DNA from: Lysobacterales bacterium 66-474
GTDB lineage: Bacteria > Pseudomonadota > Gammaproteobacteria > Xanthomonadales > Rhodanobacteraceae
DNA length: 64,000 nt
Direction: 5' to 3'
Assembly: GCA_001899805.1 (NCBI GenBank)
Contig: MKWP01000004.1
Span: forward strand, 248,001-312,000
Below are positions 62,527 to 64,000 of this stretch, piece by piece. The notes beneath the pieces are model-generated. The model was given only the letters and a program-made list of their open reading frames with translations. It did not search any database and had not been told where the DNA came from. Both the position numbers and the translations under genes were made by a program. Position 1 is the first letter of the stretch; every line of letters starts with the position of its first letter.

Positions 62527-63876
62527 ATGAGTGAATCCGAACCGCAAATCCTCACCCTCACCGTGACCGGCAACCTGGCCGCGCAGCTCGGTGCCCGCAG
62601 CCGCAAGATGTTCGCCGGCAAGGATGGCAGCATCGGCCGCGCCGGCGAATGCGACTGGGTCCTGAGTGCGACCGGCGTATCGCGCGTGCACGCGATGGTC
62701 CGCTACGTCAACGGCATCTACTTCATCGAGGACCGCAGCACCAATGGCATGCTGTTGAACGGTTCGCCGCTGCTCAAGGGCGACCCCGCCGCGCTGAAGG
62801 ACGGCGATCGCCTGCGCATCGACAACTTCGACATCACGGTGCAGTTGCAGCAGGACAGCGAAACCATCGTGCAGGTGGCGCCGCGCGCTCCCCCCGCCAG
62901 TACGGCGATCCCGGAACCTGTCGCGCCGGTTGCGTCGCCGCCAGCGGCAGCCACCGCAGCAGGCGATGACTTGCTGGATTTCGGCCTCGGCGCGCCGGCG
63001 CAGCCGCACGACCGTGGCCGCGCGGAAGGCCTGATTCCGGACGCGCCCGCGACGGGCGGCGGCAACCTCGATCCACTGAGTTTCCTGGACGCGCCATTTG
63101 CACCGACGCCCGCGCCGGCCGAACCCGCGCCGCCATCGAGCTGGAACCATACGCCCGGCGTCGAGGACCACTTTCGCCCGCCGACCACCAACGTGCAACG
63201 CGAATCCAACCTGTTGCCGGACGACTGGGATCCGCTGGCGCCGGACGAACCGGCTGCGCCGCGTACCGCGCGACCTTCGGCCCCGCCGCCGGCCGCCAAG
63301 CCGACGCCCGCCGCGCAACCGGCCGCCACGCCGGCCTCCTCGGCCACTCCCCCGCCTGAACTCGATGCGATCCTGCGCATCGTGGTCGATGGCGTGATGG
63401 ACGTGCTGCGCGCGCGCGCCGAAATCAAGAACACCTTCCGGTTACCGGTAACGGTGATCCAGCGCTCGGAAAACAATCCGCTGAAATTCGCGCTGGGCGC
63501 CAACGAAGCGCTGGCCAAGATCCTGGCGCCGCCGGACCCGGCGTTTCTCACCGGCAGCGCGGCGTTCGAGGATGCCTTCGACGACATCCGCTGCCACCAG
63601 ATGGCGATGCTGGCCGGCGTGCGCGCCGGCTTCGATGCGCTCATCAGGCATTTCGATCCGGAACGGTTCGAACGCGATGCCGACAGCGGCGCCCGCCACG
63701 GTTTCGGCGGCAAGGGCCGCTACTGGGAGCGCTACCGCGATCAATACCAGGCGCTGACCGGCGATCCGGACGGCAGCTTCCGGCGCCTGTTCGGCGACGA
63801 GTTTGCGCACGCCTACGAGGAGCAACTCGCGCGACTGAAGTCGGCGCGGCGCGCGCAACGCCCAAAACCGGGCTGA
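62527..63876 (+). CDS. tagH: T6SS FHA-domain protein TagH
   Basis: 449 aa. The N-terminal FHA domain (about residues 15-115) has the phosphothreonine-binding core FAGKDGSIGRAGECDWVL, SRVHAMV and STNGMLLNG. A long Pro/Ala-rich linker (roughly 120-280) follows, and the C-terminal type VI FHA domain (LDAILRIVVDGVMDVLRARA...LEARL-like) contains FRLPVTVIQRSENNPLKFAL. TagH/Fha proteins control T6SS activity by binding phosphorylated partners. No kinase or phosphatase gene is in the window. Confidence 0.93.
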   Translation: MSESEPQILTLTVTGNLAAQLGARSRKMFAGKDGSIGRAGECDWVLSATGVSRVHAMVRYVNGIYFIEDRSTNGMLLNGSPLLKGDPAALKDGDRLRIDNFDITVQLQQDSETIVQVAPRAPPASTAIPEPVAPVASPPAAATAAGDDLLDFGLGAPAQPHDRGRAEGLIPDAPATGGGNLDPLSFLDAPFAPTPAPAEPAPPSSWNHTPGVEDHFRPPTTNVQRESNLLPDDWDPLAPDEPAAPRTARPSAPPPAAKPTPAAQPAATPASSATPPPELDAILRIVVDGVMDVLRARAEIKNTFRLPVTVIQRSENNPLKFALGANEALAKILAPPDPAFLTGSAAFEDAFDDIRCHQMAMLAGVRAGFDALIRHFDPERFERDADSGARHGFGGKGRYWERYRDQYQALTGDPDGSFRRLFGDEFAHAYEEQLARLKSARRAQRPKPG

Positions 63877-63964
63877 ACTTCGCAGCGACGCGTCAAACCG
63901 CCCCGGTGCTGCAACCGGGTTCGATCTTCACCACGACACCATCACGACAACAGCGGGCGCAGGC

Positions 63965-64000
63965 ATGTCACGAAACAACAAGACCATCTGGAGCGAGGGG
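63965..64000 (+). CDS. tssK: T6SS baseplate protein TssK, first 12 codons (runs off the right edge)
   Basis: Only MSRNNKTIWSEG is visible, but this matches the well conserved TssK N-terminus (K-x-x-W-x-E-G). The position after tagH and the missing baseplate component both support the call. The 88 bases before it contain no other gene; the only nearby structure is CCGG-type short palindromes. Confidence 0.75.
   Translation, partial: MSRNNKTIWSEG

Overview
The window looks like chromosomal DNA of a GC-rich gammaproteobacterium of the Xanthomonadales, most likely the Rhodanobacteraceae/Xanthomonadaceae side (inference from protein style: FHATT-type HslV, a TonB-dependent receptor with a VVVTGSLIRR plug, an RpoD with a long acidic insert, UbiK/ComM neighbours and many short GC-rich intergenic repeats). 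No phage, IS transposase or CRISPR array is visible.

Layout. 1-727: 5' part of a TonB-dependent receptor (minus). 1006-4883: hslV-hslU, an unknown protein, a DUF971 protein and a GNAT acetyltransferase (plus). 4919-10163: GFA-like protein, SNF2 helicase, gpsA, secB (minus). 10413-10825: rpmB-rpmG. 10951-13940: an ABC exporter pair and a fatty-acid desaturase (minus). 14086-17388: a four-gene Gld-like ABC cassette. 17539-21967: mutM, a DUF1453-type membrane protein, a PII protein, a 108-bp tandem repeat, ubiK and comM. 22158-25017: a RES/Xre toxin-antitoxin pair and a small ORF-GST-WYL regulator operon. 25130-31313: fbp, an SDR, a cytochrome b/molybdenum oxidoreductase pair, a DedA/VTT-like protein, a 268-bp MITE-like element and an anion permease. 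31435-35132: a secreted unknown protein, an alpha-hydroxyacid oxidase and two LpxL-type acyltransferases. 35316-39003: dtd, rpoD and a NYN-domain protein. 39114-39379: a tRNA with CAT anticodon preceded by a defective copy. 39396-46257: prc and the envelope operon mltB-rlpA-dacC-ybeD-lipB.

46789-64000 is a type VI secretion (T6SS) cluster: tssB-tssC-hcp-tagJ-tssE-tssF-tssG-tssH(clpV), then a cargo module (an M35-like zinc peptidase, two unknown small proteins, a PAAR tip, a TPR-methyltransferase translationally coupled to vgrG), then an unknown conserved gene, an FHA protein, and the first 12 codons of tssK at the window edge. The sheath, baseplate, ATPase and spike are all present. The membrane complex (tssJLM) and tssA are expected downstream of the window. 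The zinc peptidase and its two small neighbours have lower GC than the structural genes, as expected for an exchangeable effector cassette.

The most striking non-coding content is repetitive. A dispersed element of about 105-145 bp ending in the invariant hairpin GCGATC-N6-GATCGC occurs seven times plus one partial copy. One derivative has expanded into three in-frame 108-bp (36-codon) tandem units. There is also a repeat with constant flanks but a completely swapped 9-bp stem, GTCCC-type repeats that run directly into the start codons of hslU and dtd, a MITE with 22-bp perfect inverted ends, and a very strong hairpin just after hcp.
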